Positions 51,356 through 62,834 of a DNA stretch of 64,000 bases are shown here, piece after piece. How positions within the stretch are numbered: position 1 is the stretch's first letter; each line of letters begins with the position of its first letter. Position numbers and translations under genes: made by a program. Below the pieces are notes generated by a model. It was not told where the DNA came from and did not search any database. It saw only the letters and a list, made by a program, of their open reading frames with translations. Location of the stretch: positions 1 through 64,000 of the forward strand of contig NZ_BMUE01000009.1 of the NCBI RefSeq assembly GCF_014650035.1. The letters run 5' to 3'. This DNA is from Streptomyces lucensis JCM 4490 (GTDB taxonomy: Bacteria; Actinomycetota; Actinomycetes; Streptomycetales; Streptomycetaceae).

Positions 51356-51381
51356 TGAACCTCTTTCCCCGAGACACCGTC
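51356..51381 (+). promoter_or_regulatory. Sigma-E-type promoter upstream of mprF
   Basis: TGAACC (51356-51361), exactly 16 bases, and CGTC (51378-51381) match the S. coelicolor sigma-E consensus (GAAC-N16-CGTC) as I remember it. It lies 97 bases before the chosen mprF start. This links mprF to the sigE operon at 21-24 kb. Confidence 0.65.
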
Positions 51382-51477
51382 CTAGAGGGCGCAATGTCGC
51401 CGGATGCCCGACCGGGCCCGGGTTCAAGGTCTCTCGCAGAACTACGGGATGCGATGTCTGTCAGGATAGATGGGGAA

Positions 51478-53292
51478 ATGTCGGGCGAGGTTCCGGGTCG
51501 ATCAAGCCGGGCGCGGCGCATCCTGCGCGGCCCGCGCCCCGAGGCCGTCCCCGCCCTGGTCGGCAGGGCGGCAGCCGTCGTGGGCCTCCTCGACATCGCC
51601 GCGGGCGTGTTCCCGCGCTTCCGCCACAGCCGCATGCACGCCATCGCCGAGGTGCTGCCCGGCTCCTTCGGGCCCTTCGCCGCGGCACTCTCGCTCAGCG
51701 CCGGCGTGCTGTTGCTGCTGCTGGCGCACGGACTCAAGCGCCGCAAGCGCCGGGCGTGGCGCGCCGCCGTCGTACTCCTGCCGGCCGGCGCCGCGGCGCA
51801 GTTCGCCTACCGGCACTCCGTCCTCGGCGTGCTCATCGCGGTCGCGCTCCTCATACCGCTGCTGCGTCACCGGACCGAGTTCGCCGCACTGCCCGACCCG
51901 CGCAGCCGCTGGCGCGCGCTCGCCAACTTCGTCCTGATGAGCGCCGGTTCCCTCGGCCTGGGACTCGTCATCGTCAACGTCCACCCCAACCGGACCGTCG
52001 GCGACCCGAGCCTCGCCGACCGGCTGACGCACGTCGTCTACGGACTGTTCGGCTTCGAGGGCCCGGTCGACTACCAGGGCAACACCTCCTGGACCGTCGC
52101 CTTCTCCCTGGGCGCCCTCGGCTGGATCACCGCCGTCACCACCATCTACCTGGCCTTCCGTCCCGAACACCCCGCCGCCCGCCTCACCGAGGAGGACGAG
52201 TCCAGGCTGCGCGCCCTGCTCGCCAGGCACGGCGCCCGCGACTCCCTCGGCCACTTCGCGCTGCGCCGCGACAAGGCCGTCGTCTTCTCCCCCAGCGGCA
52301 AGGCCGCGGTCACCTACCGCGTCGTCTCCGGCGTGATGCTGGCCAGCGGCGACCCCATCGGCGACGTCGAGGCCTGGCCCGGCGCCATCGAACGCTTCAT
52401 GGACGAGGCCAAGGCCCACTCCTGGACCCCCGCCGTCATGGGCTGCTCCGAGACCGGCGGCGAGGTGTGGACCCGCGAGACCGGCCTGGACGCCCTGGAA
52501 CTCGGCGACGAGGCGGTGGTGGACGTCGCGGATTTCTCGCTCGCCGGACGCGCGATGCGCAACGTCCGACAGATGGTCAAGCGCATCGAGCGGGCCGGCT
52601 ACGAAACCCGGGTACGGCGCATCCGTGATCTCGGCGAGCCCGAACTGTGGCGCATCCGCCGGGCGGCGGAGGACTGGCGCGGCACCGACACCGAGCGCGG
52701 CTTCTCCATGGCCCTCGGCCGCATCGGTGACCCCGCCGACGCCGACTGCCTGATCGCCACCGCCCACAAGCAGGACGACGAGCCCGGCGAGTACGGCGAC
52801 CTGAAGGCGATCCTGCACTTCGTGCCCTGGGGCGCGGACGGCGCCTCGCTGGACCTGATGCGCCGCGACCGCAGCGCCGACCCCGGCATGAACGAACTGC
52901 TGATCGTCGCCGCCCTGCAGGCCGCCCCCAGGTTCGGCATCACCCGGATCTCGCTCAACTTCGCGATGTTCCGCTCCGCCCTGGCACGCGGCGAGAAGAT
53001 CGGCGCCGGTCCGGTGCTGCGCGCCTGGCGCGGACTGCTGGTGTTCCTCTCGCGCTGGTTCCAGATCGAGTCGCTGTACAAGTTCAACGCCAAGTTCCAG
53101 CCGCGCTGGGAACCCCGCTTCGTGGTCTACCGGGCCTCCGCCGACCTGCCCCGCATCGGCTTCGCCGCCATGCAGGCGGAGGGCTTCGTCGACCTGGCCC
53201 TGCCGATCCCGCGCTTCCTGCGCCGGCGCCGGGCGGCCGCCGAGCGCCCGTGCGCGCACGCCGTGGCCGAACGGGACGTCCGAGCGGCCTGA
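51478..53292 (+). CDS. mprF: Phosphatidylglycerol lysyltransferase-like protein (MprF/LysX2)
   Basis: A 604-residue membrane enzyme that adds an amino acid, usually lysine from Lys-tRNA, to phosphatidylglycerol and so lowers the negative surface charge and sensitivity to cationic peptides. Five or six membrane segments fill the N-terminal 230 residues. The C-terminal two thirds is the DUF2156 GNAT-like catalytic domain (MVKRIERAGYETRVRRI, TDTERGFSMALGRIGD, LYKFNAKFQPRWEPRFVVY). The start is placed at ATG 51478 after GATGGGGAA because the 28 codons before it have near-random third positions; ATG 51394 or 51454 are alternatives. Confidence 0.88.
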   Translation: MSGEVPGRSSRARRILRGPRPEAVPALVGRAAAVVGLLDIAAGVFPRFRHSRMHAIAEVLPGSFGPFAAALSLSAGVLLLLLAHGLKRRKRRAWRAAVVLLPAGAAAQFAYRHSVLGVLIAVALLIPLLRHRTEFAALPDPRSRWRALANFVLMSAGSLGLGLVIVNVHPNRTVGDPSLADRLTHVVYGLFGFEGPVDYQGNTSWTVAFSLGALGWITAVTTIYLAFRPEHPAARLTEEDESRLRALLARHGARDSLGHFALRRDKAVVFSPSGKAAVTYRVVSGVMLASGDPIGDVEAWPGAIERFMDEAKAHSWTPAVMGCSETGGEVWTRETGLDALELGDEAVVDVADFSLAGRAMRNVRQMVKRIERAGYETRVRRIRDLGEPELWRIRRAAEDWRGTDTERGFSMALGRIGDPADADCLIATAHKQDDEPGEYGDLKAILHFVPWGADGASLDLMRRDRSADPGMNELLIVAALQAAPRFGITRISLNFAMFRSALARGEKIGAGPVLRAWRGLLVFLSRWFQIESLYKFNAKFQPRWEPRFVVYRASADLPRIGFAAMQAEGFVDLALPIPRFLRRRRAAAERPCAHAVAERDVRAA

Positions 53293-53466
53293 CGAGGGCC
53301 GAACGAGACGTCCGAGCGGCCCGGCGTGGAAAGAGCCGGACCCCGCGCCCAGCGCGGCCCGCGGCCCCCAGGACCGGCCCGGGCGGAAGACCCACCCTCT
53401 CCGGCCCGGGGCTTCCGCCCGGGCCGCCGCGCGATCCCGGCGCCCTCCTGGGCCTACGCTGAACGT

Positions 53467-54375
53467 ATGAACAACCTCAGCGGGCGCGGCCGGGTGACGG
53501 GCCTTCCGGCATGGGACCGGTGCGCCGTCATGGGGGTCGTGAACGTGACCCCCGACTCCTTCTCCGACGGCGGCCGCTGGTTCGACACCACCGCCGCCGT
53601 CAAACACGGCCTCGGCCTCGTCGCCGAGGGCGCGGACCTCGTCGACGTCGGCGGCGAGTCCACCCGCCCCGGCGCCACCCGTGTGGACGAGTCCGAGGAA
53701 CTGCGGCGCGTCATCCCCGTGGTCCGGGGGCTCGCCTCCGAGGGTGTGGTCGTCTCCGTCGACACCATGCGCGCCTCCGTCGCCGAGCAGTCCCTCGCGG
53801 CCGGCGCCGTCCTCGTCAACGACGTCAGCGGCGGCCTCGCCGACCCCGCCATGATCCCGGTCGTCGCCGACGCCGGCGCCCCGTTCGTCGTCATGCACTG
53901 GCGCGGCTTCCTCCAGGGCGGGAACGTCAAGGGCGTCTACGAGGACGTCGTCGCCGAGGTCACGGACGAACTGCGCGCGCGCGTGGACGCCGTCCTCGAC
54001 GGCGGCGTCGCCGCGGACCGCATCGTCGTCGACCCCGGTCTCGGGTTCTCCAAGGAGGCCGGTGACGACCTCACCCTCCTCGCCCACCTCGACCGCCTGC
54101 GCGCCCTCGGCCACCCCCTGCTGGTCGCCGCGTCCCGCAAGCGCTTCCTCGGCCGGGTCCTGGCCGGGCCGGAGGGATCGCCCCCACCGGCCAGGGAGCG
54201 CGACGCCGCCACCGCCGCCGTCTCCGCGCTCGCGGCCCACGCCGGCGCGTGGGCGGTGCGCGTCCACGAGGTACGCGCCACCGCGGACGCGGTACGGGTC
54301 GCCCGGGCCGTGGAAGGGGCGCGCACGGCCGCGCCGGCCACGCCGGACGAGCGCGGGGCGGAAGGAACCCGGTGA
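53467..54375 (+). CDS. folP: Dihydropteroate synthase
   Basis: Sulfonamide target that joins p-aminobenzoate to dihydropterin pyrophosphate. The 302-residue protein has MGVVNVTPDSFSDGG, DVGGESTRPGA, VNDVSGG, and the pterin site DPGLGFSK with SRKRFLG. TACGCT (53455-53460) puts the ATG at +1, suggesting a leaderless start to a folate operon (folP, an NTF2-like gene, then folB and folK after a gap). Confidence 0.95.
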   Translation: MNNLSGRGRVTGLPAWDRCAVMGVVNVTPDSFSDGGRWFDTTAAVKHGLGLVAEGADLVDVGGESTRPGATRVDESEELRRVIPVVRGLASEGVVVSVDTMRASVAEQSLAAGAVLVNDVSGGLADPAMIPVVADAGAPFVVMHWRGFLQGGNVKGVYEDVVAEVTDELRARVDAVLDGGVAADRIVVDPGLGFSKEAGDDLTLLAHLDRLRALGHPLLVAASRKRFLGRVLAGPEGSPPPARERDAATAAVSALAAHAGAWAVRVHEVRATADAVRVARAVEGARTAAPATPDERGAEGTR

Positions 54376-54911
54376 GCGCCCCCCACACCGACGTCGAGCA
54401 GGTTGAGGCCGCCAACACCGCCTTCTACGAGGCACTCGAGCGCGGCGACTTCGAGGAGGTCTCCACGCTCTGGCTCAGCCCCTCCGACCTGGGCGTGGAC
54501 GAGGAGTACCACGATCCGGCGGACACCGGGGTGATCTCCTGCGTCCACCCCGGCTGGCCCGTGCTCACCGGCCGCGGCGAGGTCCTCAGGTCGTACGCCC
54601 TGATCATGGCCAACACCGACTACATCCAGTTCTTCCTCACCGACGTGCACGTCTCCGTCACCGGCGACACCGCGCTGGTCACCTGCACCGAGAACATCCT
54701 CAGCGGCGGCCCCGCCCCCGCCGACGGCTCGGATCTGGGTCCGCTGGTCGGCCAGCTCGTCGTCGCAACCAACGTCTTCCGGCGCACGCCCACCGGCTGG
54801 AAGCTCTGGTCGCACCACGCCTCCCCCGTCCTGGCGGAGACCGACGACGACGGCGACGACGACAACGGCGGGGTGAACGGCGTGAACCCGGACGACGAGC
54901 CCCTCGCCTGA
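54372..54911 (+). CDS. NTF2-like (SnoaL-type) protein
   Basis: A 179-residue protein with the cone-shaped NTF2-like fold (TAFYEALERGDFEEVSTLWL, WPVLTGRGEVLRSYALIM, FFLTDVHVSVTGDTALVTCT) and a very acidic C-terminal tail. It overlaps folP by four bases (GTGA), so it is co-translated with it. The fold can be catalytic or binding; no function in folate synthesis is known to me. The 54912-55144 gap to folB shows no gene. Confidence 0.8.
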   Translation: MSAPHTDVEQVEAANTAFYEALERGDFEEVSTLWLSPSDLGVDEEYHDPADTGVISCVHPGWPVLTGRGEVLRSYALIMANTDYIQFFLTDVHVSVTGDTALVTCTENILSGGPAPADGSDLGPLVGQLVVATNVFRRTPTGWKLWSHHASPVLAETDDDGDDDNGGVNGVNPDDEPLA

Positions 54912-55144
54912 CCGGGTCAACGAAGTGGTTGGAATCACCTACCGCCGGGTATGAGCGGCTACCACCCCGTGACGCCCCCGGGCTCCCCTGGGGAAACGCG
55001 GAGTGAACCCTCCGGATCGCGGCCGGGCCCACGGCCCCCGCGGCCCGGCCCTGTCGGTGCCCGCAGGTAGATTCGACTGAGGCCGGTGTACCGCCCGCAC
55101 GCGGTGCCGACCGGTCGTTCCCGACGATTGCAGGAGTGATTCGC

Positions 55145-55504
55145 GTGGATCGTGTCGCGCTGCGCGGCCTCAAGGCCCGCGGGCACCACGGTGTGTTCCC
55201 CAAGGAGCGCGAGGAGGGCCAGACCTTCATCGTCGACCTCGTGCTCGGCCTGGACACCCGGCCGGCCGCGGCCGACGACGACCTGGCGAGAACCGTGCAC
55301 TACGGCATCGTGGCCGAGGAGGTCGTGGCCGTTGTCGAGGGCGAGCCGGTCAACCTCATCGAGACACTCGCCGAGCGGATCGCCCAGACCTGCCTGAAGC
55401 ACGAAGGGGTCCACGAGGTCGAGGTCTGCGTCCACAAGCCGGACGCGCCGATCACCGTGCCCTTCGACGACGTGACCGTCACCATCACCCGGAGCCGAGT
55501 ATGA
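55145..55504 (+). CDS. folB: Dihydroneopterin aldolase
   Basis: A 119-residue enzyme that cleaves dihydroneopterin in folate synthesis. The motifs RGLKARGHHGVFPKEREEGQ and VNLIETLAERIAQ, with the catalytic Lys in VCVHKPDAPI, are present. The GTG at 55145 is preferred because GGAG lies eight to nine bases before it; the GTG at 55136 is too close to that site. It overlaps folK by four bases. Confidence 0.94.
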   Translation: MDRVALRGLKARGHHGVFPKEREEGQTFIVDLVLGLDTRPAAADDDLARTVHYGIVAEEVVAVVEGEPVNLIETLAERIAQTCLKHEGVHEVEVCVHKPDAPITVPFDDVTVTITRSRV

Positions 55505-56112
55505 CCCGACCTTTCACCCAGGGTCACAGCGACCCGACCGTCCAGCCGGTGCCCGCCTCGGTCCTCGAGCAGGTCGACGCCGCCGACACCACGCTGAGCA
55601 ACCCCAAGTGGGCCGTCATCTCCATCGGCGCCAACCTCGGCAACCGCCTGGAGACCCTCCAGGGTGCCGTCGACGCCCTGGAGGACACCCCCGGCGTCCG
55701 CGTCAAGGCCGTCTCCCCCGTCTACGAGACCGAGCCCTGGGGCGTCGAGCCCGGCAGTCAGCCCTCGTACTTCAACGCGGTCGTCCTGCTGAAGACCACC
55801 CTGCCCCCGTCCTCCCTGCTGGAGCGGGCGCACGCCGTCGAGGAGGCCTTCCACCGCGTCCGCGACGAGCGCTGGGGGCCGCGCACCCTGGACGTCGACA
55901 TCGTGGCCTACGCGGGCGTCACCTCCGACGATCCGCACCTCACCCTGCCCCACCCACGCGCCCACGAACGCGCCTTCGTGCTCGCCCCCTGGCACGACGT
56001 GGACCCGGAGGCCCAGCTGCCCGGCCGCGGCACCGTGGCCGATCTCCTCGCGGCCGTCACCCGGGAGGGCGTCGAGGCACGCGCGGACCTGGAACTCCGG
56101 CTGCCCGAGTAA
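55501..56112 (+). CDS. folK: HPPK (hydroxymethyldihydropterin pyrophosphokinase)
   Basis: Transfers pyrophosphate from ATP to hydroxymethyldihydropterin, supplying FolP. The 203-residue protein has ISIGANLGNRLETLQGAV, SPVYETEPWGV and the signature RVRDERWGPRTLDVDIV. An N-terminal extension of about 35 residues precedes the fold. ATGA overlap with folB indicates coupling. Confidence 0.95.
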   Translation: MTRPFTQGHSDPTVQPVPASVLEQVDAADTTLSNPKWAVISIGANLGNRLETLQGAVDALEDTPGVRVKAVSPVYETEPWGVEPGSQPSYFNAVVLLKTTLPPSSLLERAHAVEEAFHRVRDERWGPRTLDVDIVAYAGVTSDDPHLTLPHPRAHERAFVLAPWHDVDPEAQLPGRGTVADLLAAVTREGVEARADLELRLPE

Positions 56113-56170
56113 TCGTTAAGGTCGAGACGACCACGATCCGGTGATGGTCCGGGGGAACTGAAGGGACACC

Positions 56171-56659
56171 GTGAGAGAGCTGCGCATCAGGGTGCTGGCC
56201 GGCGTGTTCGTCGTGGCCGGCGTCCTGTCCTGGGCGGGCGCCCGCCTCTGGAACTCGATCGGGACACTCCCCAGCGTCCCCCTGGCCGCACCCGTCGTCC
56301 TCGCCCTGATCGCGGTGGTGCTGCTCGCCACGGCGATCTCCCTGCGCGCCCGCCTCAAGGCGCAGCGCGAGCGCCGGCCGGGCGCGAAGGGCGTCGACCC
56401 CCTGATGGCCGCCCGCGCGGTCGTCTTCGGCCAGGCCAGTGCCCTGGTCGCCGCCCTCGTCGCCGGCATGTACGGCGGAACGGGCACCTTCCTGCTGGAA
56501 CTGCTCGACATGCCCGCGCGCCGCGACCAGGCCATCTACGCCGGCTTCTCGGTCCTCGCGGGCCTGGCGGTGATAGCGGCGGCCATGTTCCTGGAGCGGG
56601 TCTGCAAACTCCCCGAGGACGAGGACCAGAACCACCCGGGCGCGGAACCGGTGGCCTGA
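56171..56659 (+). CDS. DUF3180 membrane protein
   Basis: A 162-residue protein with four predicted membrane segments, of the DUF3180 family that follows folK in many actinobacteria (M. tuberculosis Rv3605c). Function is unknown. The GTG start has an AAGGGA site. It is the last gene of the folate unit. Confidence 0.85.
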   Translation: MRELRIRVLAGVFVVAGVLSWAGARLWNSIGTLPSVPLAAPVVLALIAVVLLATAISLRARLKAQRERRPGAKGVDPLMAARAVVFGQASALVAALVAGMYGGTGTFLLELLDMPARRDQAIYAGFSVLAGLAVIAAAMFLERVCKLPEDEDQNHPGAEPVA

Positions 56660-56714
56660 CCGCCCGGCCGCGCCGCCAGGCCCGGCCCAGTGCGGCCAGG
56701 CGCGGCCCGGCGGG
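56660..56714. terminator. Terminator between the DUF3180 gene and folE
   Basis: GGCCGCGCC (56666-56674) and GGCGCGGCC (56699-56707) form the core of a longer imperfect stem between convergent genes. Confidence 0.6.
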
Positions 56715-56715
56715 A

Positions 56716-57321
56716 TCAGCGCGCGAGTATCAGGCTCATCGCCTCGGCGCGGGTGGTGGCGTCCCGCAGCTGGCCGCGCACGGCCGACGTGGTGGTCTTG
56801 GCGCCCGGCTTGCGGATGCCGCGGACCGACATGCACATGTGCTCGGCCTCGATGACGACGATGGCTCCCCGCGCCTCCAGGATCCGCATGAGGGAGTCCG
56901 CGATCTGGGTGGTGAGTCGTTCCTGCACCTGCGGACGGCGGGCGAACACCTCGACCAGCCGCGCCAGCTTCGACAGGCCCGTGATCTTGCCCGTCTCGGC
57001 CGGGATGTAGCCGATGTGCGCCACGCCGTGGAACGGCAGCAGATGATGCTCGCAGAGGCTCACGATCTCGATGTCCTTCACCAGGACCATCTCGTCGTGC
57101 CCGAGGTCGAACGTGGTCGTGAGGACGTCTTCGGGCTCCTGCCACAGCCCCGCCAGCAGTTCCCGGTACGCCCGGGCCACCCGCCCCGGCGTGTCCCTGA
57201 GACCCTCGCGGTCCGGGTCCTCGCCCACCGCGATCAGCAGTTCGCGTACGGCGTTCTCGGCGCGCTTCTCGTCGAACTCGCCGATGAAGCCGTCACCGGC
57301 CAGCGTCACGGGGTCGGTCAT
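56716..57321 (-). CDS. folE: GTP cyclohydrolase I
   Basis: First enzyme of tetrahydrofolate synthesis, turning GTP into dihydroneopterin triphosphate. The 201-residue protein carries the zinc and active-site motif SLCEHHLLPFHGVAHIGYIP, the C-terminal Cys in EAEHMCMSVRGIRKPG, and RPQVQERLT. It is on the opposite strand from folP-folB-folK but next to them, and follows ftsH after a strong terminator. Confidence 0.96.
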   Translation of the reverse strand: MTDPVTLAGDGFIGEFDEKRAENAVRELLIAVGEDPDREGLRDTPGRVARAYRELLAGLWQEPEDVLTTTFDLGHDEMVLVKDIEIVSLCEHHLLPFHGVAHIGYIPAETGKITGLSKLARLVEVFARRPQVQERLTTQIADSLMRILEARGAIVVIEAEHMCMSVRGIRKPGAKTTTSAVRGQLRDATTRAEAMSLILAR

Positions 57322-57366
57322 CTGATGCCTCGTTCCTGTACGTCTTGCCCGCGGGCATACGGAAAT

Positions 57367-57402
57367 GCCGCGCCCCCCAGGCTAGAACCTGGGGGGCGCG
57401 GC
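57367..57402 (-). terminator. Terminator after ftsH
   Basis: A perfect 15-base stem (57367-57381 with 57388-57402) around CTAGAA, between the ftsH stop and the folE start, both leftward. folE therefore probably needs its own promoter or read-through. Confidence 0.85.
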
Positions 57403-57431
57403 GTTCATTCCGGCCCTGTCGGCCGGAACGG

Positions 57432-59471
<2,040 letters not shown>

Positions 59472-59666
59472 CCATACGGAGCGGTGCCGCCCCGTCCCTC
59501 CTGCCATAGTGAGTTTGATAAGACAGTTCTTCTGACGGTACCCCAGCATCGTTGCCCGAAGCCGCACGAAGTCGTTTCGACGGCTGGGAAACCCGTCTCT
59601 GCAAGCTTCAACGGCAGGGGACCCGCCGGGGTTCCCGATCGTCCGGCCCGGCTTGGGCCGACTGGC

Positions 59667-60227
59667 TCAGCCGCCGTAGACGTGGGGCGCGAGCGTACCG
59701 ACGAACGGCAGGTTGCGGTACTTCTCGGCGTAGTCGAGTCCGTAGCCGACGACGAACTCGTTCGGGATGTCGAAGCCGACCCACTCCACGTCGATGGCGA
59801 CCTTGGCGGCGTCCGGCTTGCGCAGCAGGGTGCACACCTTCAGGGAGGCGGGCTCGCGGGAGCCGAGGTTGTTGATCAGCCAGGACAGGGTCAGGCCGGA
59901 GTCGATGATGTCCTCGACGATCAGGACGTGCCGGCCCTTGATGTCGGTGTCGAGGTCCTTGAGGATGCGGACGACACCGGAGGACTGGGTGCCCGCGCCG
60001 TAGGAGGACACGGCCATCCAGTCCATGGTGACGGCGGTGGACAGTGCACGGGCGAGGTCGGCCATGACCATCACGGCACCCTTGAGCACACCGACGATGA
60101 GGAGGTCCTTGCCCGCGTACTCCGCGTCGATCTTCGCGGCCAGCTCGGCCAGCTTCGCGTCGATCTCTTCCTTGGTGATGAGCACCTGCTGGAGGTCGGC
60201 ACCCATGTCTTTCGCGTCCACCCGCAT
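59667..60227 (-). CDS. hpt: Hypoxanthine phosphoribosyltransferase
   Basis: Purine salvage enzyme that makes IMP or GMP from the base and PRPP. The 186-residue protein has the PRPP motif VLIVEDIIDSGLTLSWL and LLIVGVLKGAVMVMADL. The MRVDAKDMG start is preferred; an ATG seven codons later is possible. It lies downstream of tilS, the order conserved with M. tuberculosis (hpt, mesJ). Confidence 0.95.
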   Translation of the reverse strand: MRVDAKDMGADLQQVLITKEEIDAKLAELAAKIDAEYAGKDLLIVGVLKGAVMVMADLARALSTAVTMDWMAVSSYGAGTQSSGVVRILKDLDTDIKGRHVLIVEDIIDSGLTLSWLINNLGSREPASLKVCTLLRKPDAAKVAIDVEWVGFDIPNEFVVGYGLDYAEKYRNLPFVGTLAPHVYGG

Positions 60228-60304
60228 CACTTTCGGTCGTCCCGCACTTACGGCCTCCGGCAGCCCGGTCCGGCCGCCGGAGGTGTCCTTTCGGAGGCCG
60301 GGAT

Positions 60305-61342
60305 TCAGCCCTGCCGAATCACCAGTCTGCCACCCTGCCGCTGGGCGACGACCCTGCCCGGGAGATTGATGGCTCCCTGGCCGCGCCAGCCGGTGATCAG
60401 GCGGTCGACTTCCTCGATGTGCCGGGCGAACAGGGAACCGGCCGGGGCGCCGGCCTCGATGGCGGCCCTGCGCAGGATCCGGCGGCGCACGGCCGGCGGC
60501 AGGGCGTTGAGCTTCGCGCACTCCAGCAGTCCGGTGTCGTCGCGCACGGAGGCCTCGGCCTGGCCGGCCCAGGTGTCGAGGGCGTCGGCGTCGTCGCGGG
60601 AGAGCTGGGCGGTGCGGGCGAGCGCCTCGACGACGCCCTTGCCGAGAGCTTTCTCCAGGGCGGGCAGGCCCTCGTGCCGGAGCCGGGAACGGGTGTAGGC
60701 GGGGTCGGCGTTGTGCGGGTCGTCCCAGACGGGCAGCGACTGGACCATGCACGCCTTGCGGGCGGTCTGCCGGTCGATGCGCAGGAACGGGCGCCGGTAG
60801 CGGCCGCCGGCCCCCGAGACCGCGGCCATTCCGGACAGGGAGCGGATGCCGGAGCCGCGGGCGAGGCCCAGCAGGACGGTCTCGGCCTGGTCGTCGCGGG
60901 TGTGGCCGAGCAGGACCGCCGCGGCGCCGTGGCGTTCGGCGGCGGCGTCGAGGGCGGCGTAGCGGGCGTCGCGGGCGGCGGCCTCGGGGCCTCCCTCGCG
61001 GCCGACGGTCACGGCGACGGCCTCGGCCGGTTCGAGGCCGAGTTCCCGCAGGCGCAGCACGACCTCGTCGGCGCGGAGGCCGGAGCCGGGCTGGAGGCCG
61101 TGGTCGACGGTGATGCCGCCGGCGCGGACGCCGAGTCTGGGGGCTTCGAAGGCGAGGGCGGAGGCGAGCGCCATGGAGTCGGCGCCGCCGGAGCACGCGA
61201 CGAGGACGAGCGGGGAGGGGAGCCGCTCGGCCGTGCGGTTCTCGTCCGGCTCGGCGCCGGAGGGCCTGTGTTCGTCGAGGATGTCGTTCAGGACGCGGCG
61301 GACCGCCAGGCGTATCGCCGCGACCGCAGGATGGGGACCCAT
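60305..61342 (-). CDS. tilS: tRNA(Ile)-lysidine synthetase
   Basis: Modifies the wobble C34 of tRNA-Ile (CAU) to lysidine, which is essential for AUA decoding. The 345-residue protein has the PP-loop LVACSGGADSMALASAL (about 48-64), VDHGLQPGS and GHTRDDQAETVL. It is shorter than E. coli TilS and lacks part of the C-terminal domain, as is common in actinobacteria. An upstream CCTTCATGAAGG palindrome lies at 61353-61364. Confidence 0.94.
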   Translation of the reverse strand: MGPHPAVAAIRLAVRRVLNDILDEHRPSGAEPDENRTAERLPSPLVLVACSGGADSMALASALAFEAPRLGVRAGGITVDHGLQPGSGLRADEVVLRLRELGLEPAEAVAVTVGREGGPEAAARDARYAALDAAAERHGAAAVLLGHTRDDQAETVLLGLARGSGIRSLSGMAAVSGAGGRYRRPFLRIDRQTARKACMVQSLPVWDDPHNADPAYTRSRLRHEGLPALEKALGKGVVEALARTAQLSRDDADALDTWAGQAEASVRDDTGLLECAKLNALPPAVRRRILRRAAIEAGAPAGSLFARHIEEVDRLITGWRGQGAINLPGRVVAQRQGGRLVIRQG

Positions 61343-61532
61343 GTCCGGTTCCCTTCATGAAGGTTCGGGGGTGAGCCCGAGTTCGGTCACTCTGAGTGTG
61401 TAGATGGTGACAGAAGCGGGCCGTTCCCCGAGCATTGCACGCCTACGCGTGGCTCACGGTCCCTCGGACGGGTGATTGGAGGGGCGTTCGCCTGCCGTCG
61501 GCCGGATTCCTTTCACGCCCTGCCGGCAAGGC

Positions 61533-62666
61533 TCACGACTCGGGCCTGCGGTGCACCCGCGCGACCCAGTCCGCCGGTTTGGCGATCTCCGCCTTGGTGG
61601 GCAGGGTGTTGGGGGAGGTCCACACGCGGTTGAAGCCCTCGATGCCGGTCTCGCCGACGACCGCCCGCACGAAGCGTTCGCCGTCGCGGTACTGCCTGAG
61701 CTTGGCGTCCAGGCCCAGCAGCCTGCGCAGGGCCTGGTCGAGGCGGGAGGCGCCCTTGGCGCGGCGCTGCTGGAACTTCTCGCGGATCTCGGAGACGGTG
61801 GGGACGACGCTGGGTCCGACGCCGTCCATGACGTAGTCGGCGTGCCCCTCCAGCAGGGACATCACGGCGGTGAGGCGGCCGAGGATCTCGCGCTGGGCGG
61901 GGGTCTGCACCAGTTCCACGAAGGAGCGGCCGCCGTCCTCCTCCTCGCCCTCGGGGCGGCCGCCGGCGAGGGACTGGGCGGCGTCGCGGATGCGCTCCAG
62001 GAACGTCATCGGGTCGACGTCGGTCTCCGCCAAGAACGACTGGATTTCGCCCTCGAGGTGGTCGCGGAGCCAGGGCACGGCGGAGAACTGGGTGCGGTGG
62101 GTCTCCTCGTGCAGGCACACCCAGAGCCGGAAGTCGTGCGGCTCGACGTCGAGTTCGCGCTCGACGTGGACGATGTTGGGGGCGACGAGGAGGAGGCGTC
62201 CGCCGCCGTTCTCGCCGGCCGGCAGGTCGCGGGCGGCCGGGGCGAAGGTCTCGTACTGGCCGAGGACGCGGGAGGACAGGAACGACAGGAGCATCCCGAG
62301 TTCGACGCCGGTGACCTTGCCGCCGACGGTGCCGAGGACGGCGCTGCCCGGGTTGCCCCCGCGCCGTTCCTGCATCTTCTCCAGGAGCGGCTTGAGGATC
62401 TCGCGGAACCCGGCGACGTTGGCGCGCACCCAGCCAGGGCGGTCGACGACGAGGACGGGGGTGTCGTGGGTCTCGTCGGTGCCCATACGAGTGAAGCCCC
62501 GGACGTGTTCCTCCGAGGCTTTGGCGTGCCGGCGCAGTTCCGCGACGACGGCCCGGGCCTCGTCGCGGCTGACGTCGGGGCCCGGCCGTACGAGCCGTGT
62601 CGCGGTCGCCACCGCGAGGTTCCAGTCGACCATCCCGGGAGATGCGGTGCCACCGAAGCCAGTCAT
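61533..62666 (-). CDS. Zinc metalloprotease-like DUF2342 protein
   Basis: A 377-residue protein with the zinc motif HEETH (in WVCLHEETHRTQFSAVPWL) and a downstream Glu in LEGHADYVMDGVGPSVV, as in the DUF2342 family sometimes annotated as F420-biosynthesis associated. The name reflects co-occurrence; no F420 step is proven. It keeps the place of M. tuberculosis Rv3626c next to tilS and dacB. TACGGT lies seven bases before the ATG, suggesting a leaderless message. Confidence 0.85.
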   Translation of the reverse strand: MTGFGGTASPGMVDWNLAVATATRLVRPGPDVSRDEARAVVAELRRHAKASEEHVRGFTRMGTDETHDTPVLVVDRPGWVRANVAGFREILKPLLEKMQERRGGNPGSAVLGTVGGKVTGVELGMLLSFLSSRVLGQYETFAPAARDLPAGENGGGRLLLVAPNIVHVERELDVEPHDFRLWVCLHEETHRTQFSAVPWLRDHLEGEIQSFLAETDVDPMTFLERIRDAAQSLAGGRPEGEEEDGGRSFVELVQTPAQREILGRLTAVMSLLEGHADYVMDGVGPSVVPTVSEIREKFQQRRAKGASRLDQALRRLLGLDAKLRQYRDGERFVRAVVGETGIEGFNRVWTSPNTLPTKAEIAKPADWVARVHRRPES

Positions 62667-62834
62667 GCTGTCAACCGTACGTGAGCGTCTCCGCTTGGGG
62701 CAGACCGTGCGGGACCGGCGGGGGCCGGACGGGTCGGGCGGGTCGGGCGGCCACCCGGCACCCTGGGCCGCCCCCTCCCCCACCCGTCCGCCCTCCTCGT
62801 CGCCCGTGACCGCAGAAGGCCCGAACGAGAGGCC

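Noticed and set aside
51355..51477. Coding sequence of mprF from the first in-frame starts
   Set aside because: Third-position G/C is about half in these codons versus strong bias after 51478, and the sigma-E-type promoter lies inside the stretch.
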